Source: Ichthyophis bannanicus
Taxonomy: Eukaryota; Chordata; Amphibia; Gymnophiona; Ichthyophiidae
Length of the DNA stretch: 64,000 nucleotides
Reading direction: 5' to 3'
NCBI GenBank assembly: GCA_033557465.1
Contig: CM066032.1
Location: 58,998,955 to 59,062,954, forward strand
In this document: one piece after another, positions 61,541 through 64,000 of the stretch
Position numbering within the stretch: the stretch's first letter is position 1
Layout of the letters: the number at the start of each line of letters is the position of its first letter
Translations under genes and position numbers: made by a program
The notes under the pieces: generated by a model
Databases searched by the model: none
What the model was told of the DNA's origin: nothing
What the model saw: only the letters and a program-made list of their open reading frames with translations

Positions 61541-62349
61541 TGATCAACTACATAGCGCAGGGCATTTTGCTGCCATGCACCTGAAACTTGGCATCGTTTG
61601 CCTCTAGGTATTAGGTAAGAGCAGCAATATTTTTAGTTTAGGAGGCTATTCACTACAGCTTTTGTTTAATGTTTTATTGTATGTTTGTTTTTAAGAGGGT
61701 GAGTTTGGATTGCTTAATTGTAGGATATGATTCTTTGATGTAATGTAAGATATTGAGCCTGTATAATACATTATCTAATCATCATTAGGATCTTTGTAGG
61801 CCATGAGTGGAATACTAAATATGATTAAGTACAGTAAGTAAATAAACAAAATAAATATAGAAAAATGACGATAATGCTCTGTATAGGTTGTTACAATTAT
61901 ATCCCACTAACAGGTACTCACTAAAATATAAACACTTTCTGTTTCTCTGTATTTGTCGGACGATGATCATCAAAGCTGCTATCATCGCTTCTTCTAGCTT
62001 TTATTCTTTAATATGGTCAATCATTTCTCTATTTCGTTTCTTCATTTCTGACCATGATTGTCGCATTTCGAATAGTGAAAACCTATTCTACTTCAGATCT
62101 ATACAATCCTTTCTCACATTAAATCAATTCACTTATCTATTCAGGAGAACTTCATTCCATCTTCCAGTGACATTAGCTGAATCCTTCTGTGATCATTCTG
62201 AGCTTCCAACATGGCCACTGCATTTTTCTTATATAGAATCCATTTTAAAGCACCACCTCCCTTAGGCTATTGGTGCTTCGTTCACCAATGAATTCAAAGA
62301 TTCCCCCTTTTTTAAAAAGCCAATACTGGGATTCCCCTTCTTATCTTAC
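61541..62349. other. No recognised feature
   Basis: AT-rich. Has an isolated plus-strand frame of 125 codons (61888-62265), rich in Phe, Ile and Ser, with no recognised domain. GATTAAGTACAGTAAGTAAA then TAAACAAAATAAATA near 61820-61860 may be a LINE tail. Confidence 0.35.
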
Positions 62350-62520
62350 AGTAGCTAGCCATTGCTACTGAATGCTAAATCCAGATATTTGATGCCAAGA
62401 CCATATCCAGCCATCAGCAATGAATATCCGGGTCGGCCAGTGAAGCAGGAAGCTAACCATGCAGTGGCGATATTCATCTACTACCCGGTTAGCTTTGGCA
62501 GCAAAAGTTAAGACAGCCTT
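62350..62520. repeat. Diverged relative of the 26.9-kb MITE
   Basis: GACCATATCCAGCCATCAGC then AATGAATATCCGGGT parallels GACCATATCTGGCCATTGGC and GTTGAATATTCAGGT at 26966-27000. Ends are not preserved. Confidence 0.4.
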
Positions 62521-62542
62521 AAATGTGCCTACCGTTTGCTGC

Positions 62543-62640
62543 TGAGGGATTTATTTATTTAACCTTTCTTTTATACCTCTTTTCAAATTATCAAAGCAGT
62601 TTACAGTGAACGTGAACTGCTTACAGAGGGATAACCGCTC
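62543..62640 (-). mobile_element. LINE/SINE 3' tail fragment
   Basis: Minus-strand GTAAACTGCTTTGATAATTT, AAAAGAGGTATAAAAGAAAG and GTTAAATAAATAAAT; only the tail is left. Confidence 0.6.
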
Positions 62641-62714
62641 AGTTGCTGAATATACTCCCCACTGATTGAATGCTTGACAGCTCTCTCTCAATGGCTAAAT
62701 ATACACAGCCTACT

Positions 62715-62930
62715 CACTAGTGGCCTAGTGGTTAGGACACAGTACCTCAGGCTGGAGGGCTGTGGTTCAATTCCCACCTGGGGACAGCAATCTCAGGCCA
62801 GAGGGACTGGGGTTTCTAGGCCTATGGGCAAGCCATTTAACCTTGTGTTGCTTCAGGTACACACAGATTATGAGCCCTTTGGGGACAAGAGAATGTATCC
62901 AGTGCCTGTTTGTAGTGAATGCATAATTTA
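62715..62930 (+). mobile_element. CORE-type tRNA-SINE (tail type C)
   Basis: A box GTGGCCTAGTGGTTAGGACA, B box TGGTTCAATTCC, then GGGGACAGCAATCTCAGGCC. The CORE block is partly deleted (GGGCAAGCCATTTAACC), then CAGGTACACACAGATTATGA and GTTTGTAGTGAATGCATAA. It runs directly into the reverse-oriented L2 tail. Confidence 0.85.
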
Positions 62931-64000
62931 TTTAATTATTTATTTAACAGTATTTTTAAACCGCCTTATCTTATTAATCAAGGTGGTATCACAGCAAACA
63001 ATCGGGTAAAGTGAGTGTGTTAATCATGCAGTGAGGGTGCAATTTAGTTGAGTGTGTGTTGTATCGTGTGCTAGATTGGGGTGAGCTATGTACAAGGTGT
63101 GGCGTGTTGCGTGCTAGAATGGTTTGAGCTATGTACAATGTGGGCTATATACAGTGGTGCTGTAAAACATTATCTATACAGACGGCAATATGTGCTGTTA
63201 TACATTCTCTTAGGTTATGTGATGTGTCCATAGTGTTCTATGAACAGCATGGTTTTTAGCTGTTTTCTAAAGTCTTTGAGGTCTGTAGTTGTCCTCAAGT
63301 CGTCTGGTAGTTTGTTCCATATAGTTGGAGCAGCCATGGAGAGAGCTCTGTCTGTTGTGTCCTTGCGTGTGTGTTTGAATTCACCTGGGGTGCTGACTCG
63401 GTTGCGTGTTTGTTTTCTTCTAGGACGAGTGCTGTTGTCTGGTTGAATGAGGGTGTGTAGGCTGTTGGCTGATGTGTGCTGATTTATCTTAAATAGGTTT
63501 ATGATAGTTTTGTATCTGATGCGTGCACCGATTGGGAGCCAGTGTAAGTCCTTTAAGGTGGGTGTGATGTGGTCCTGTCTTGCAGTACCGGATATTATTC
63601 GTGCTGCAGTGTTTTGTGCTAGCTGGAGTGGTTTGAGGGCTTGTTTCGGTAGTCCCAAGTATATCGGATTGCAGAAGTCCAGTATTGGGGTTATCAGTGC
63701 TTGGAGGACGGTACGAAAGTGTTCTGGGGCAAGGAGTGGTTTCAGTCTCCTGATGATTCGCATCTTGTAGTAGACTTTTTGTATTGTTTTGTCTATGTGT
63801 GGCTTGAGGTTTAGATTATTGTCCAGAGTAACTCCAAGGTATCTCACTTCTGATTTTATTGGAATAGTAGTGTTTTGTATCTTGATGTTTGGCGGGTGTA
63901 TGAAGCTTTGGTTCCGAGTGATTATTAGAGCTTCAGTCTTGTTGTAGTTTATTGCGAGGTTGTTGTTTTGACACCAGCTCGTCATTTGGGTAAGGCAGTC
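62931..64000 (-). mobile_element. L2-like LINE, 3' part, continues beyond the window
   Basis: Tail TTAAATAAATAATTAAATAA at 62931-62945, 3' UTR to 63210, coding from 63215 to the window edge and presumably further. Same lineage as the minus-strand L2 copies at 28.4 and 46.7 kb. Confidence 0.85.
63215..63985 (-). CDS. L2-like ORF2 C-terminal part, open frame (partial)
   Basis: An open frame of 256 codons with the post-catalytic part of an L2 RT: NNLAINYNKTEALIITRNQS, SEVRYLGVTLDNNLNLKPHI, VYYKMRIIRRLKPLLAPEHF, ITPILDFCNPIYLGLP, QNTAARIISGTARQDHITPT, LHWLPIGARIRYKTIINLF and APTIWNKLPDDLRTTTDLKD, ending KQLKTMLFIEHYGHIT. The catalytic YADD and everything before it should lie beyond 64000. No stop is seen, so this is among the youngest L2 copies here. 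Confidence 0.87.
   Translation of the reverse strand: MTSWCQNNNLAINYNKTEALIITRNQSFIHPPNIKIQNTTIPIKSEVRYLGVTLDNNLNLKPHIDKTIQKVYYKMRIIRRLKPLLAPEHFRTVLQALITPILDFCNPIYLGLPKQALKPLQLAQNTAARIISGTARQDHITPTLKDLHWLPIGARIRYKTIINLFKINQHTSANSLHTLIQPDNSTRPRRKQTRNRVSTPGEFKHTRKDTTDRALSMAAPTIWNKLPDDLRTTTDLKDFRKQLKTMLFIEHYGHIT

Noticed and set aside
61888..62265. 125-codon plus-strand frame as a gene
   Set aside because: No domain, low-complexity Phe/Ser/Ile text and no splice or start evidence. Kept as unassigned sequence.

Overview
This 64 kb window looks like non-coding DNA from a large vertebrate genome. It has no operons, no bacterial-type genes and no host gene I can recognise. Nearly every long reading frame belongs to a retrotransposon, and most are broken. 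The mixture is CR1, L2-like, L1/Tx1, R4/Dong-like and RTE/BovB-like LINEs, DIRS tyrosine-recombinase elements, Penelope-like elements (PLEs) with GIY-YIG endonucleases, and tRNA-headed CORE-type SINEs. That mixture suggests an amphibian, and my best guess is a caecilian; this is inference from repeat content, not from a gene.

Layout. 1-470 is an L2-like 3' end. 896-6283 is a PLE with a 14-bp target-site duplication (TSD), itself broken by two SINEs, two CR1 pieces and a foldback MITE. From 6298 to about 19,160 an R4-like LINE lies on the minus strand. It is split by a SINE, a DIRS element lacking reverse transcriptase (7738-11800), an L2-type tail, a CR1 (13571-14921), a CR1 tail, a head-to-head inverted PLE dimer with a 15-bp TSD (15350-18125) and an L2 tail. 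19,160-23,345 is a decayed L1/Tx1 ORF2. 23582-25302 is a short element carrying only an L1-type ORF1. 25.3-28.4 kb holds old fragments, a probable MITE and an RTE/BovB-like 3' end. 28.4-35.2 kb is three L2-like LINEs in alternating orientation, followed by a CR1 on the minus strand.

36216-58666 is one DIRS element of about 5.7 kb stretched to 22.4 kb by nested insertions: a 145-bp hairpin with 15-bp TSD, SINEs, CR1 tails, a second ORF1-only L1-type element with five 175-bp promoter-like repeats and a 15-bp TSD (40315-42620), an almost complete CR1 (42919-50955) that itself contains L2 copies, an L2 with 8-bp TSD (52385-55960), and a CR1 on the minus strand. 58.7-64 kb holds old L2, CR1 and SINE copies.

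The most interesting items are the two complete ORF1-only (half-L1-like) elements, hammerhead-ribozyme-like motifs at matching places in both PLEs, the PLE inverted dimer, and the two DIRS elements whose recombinase active-site arginine codons have both decayed. The nesting gives a readable relative chronology of insertions.
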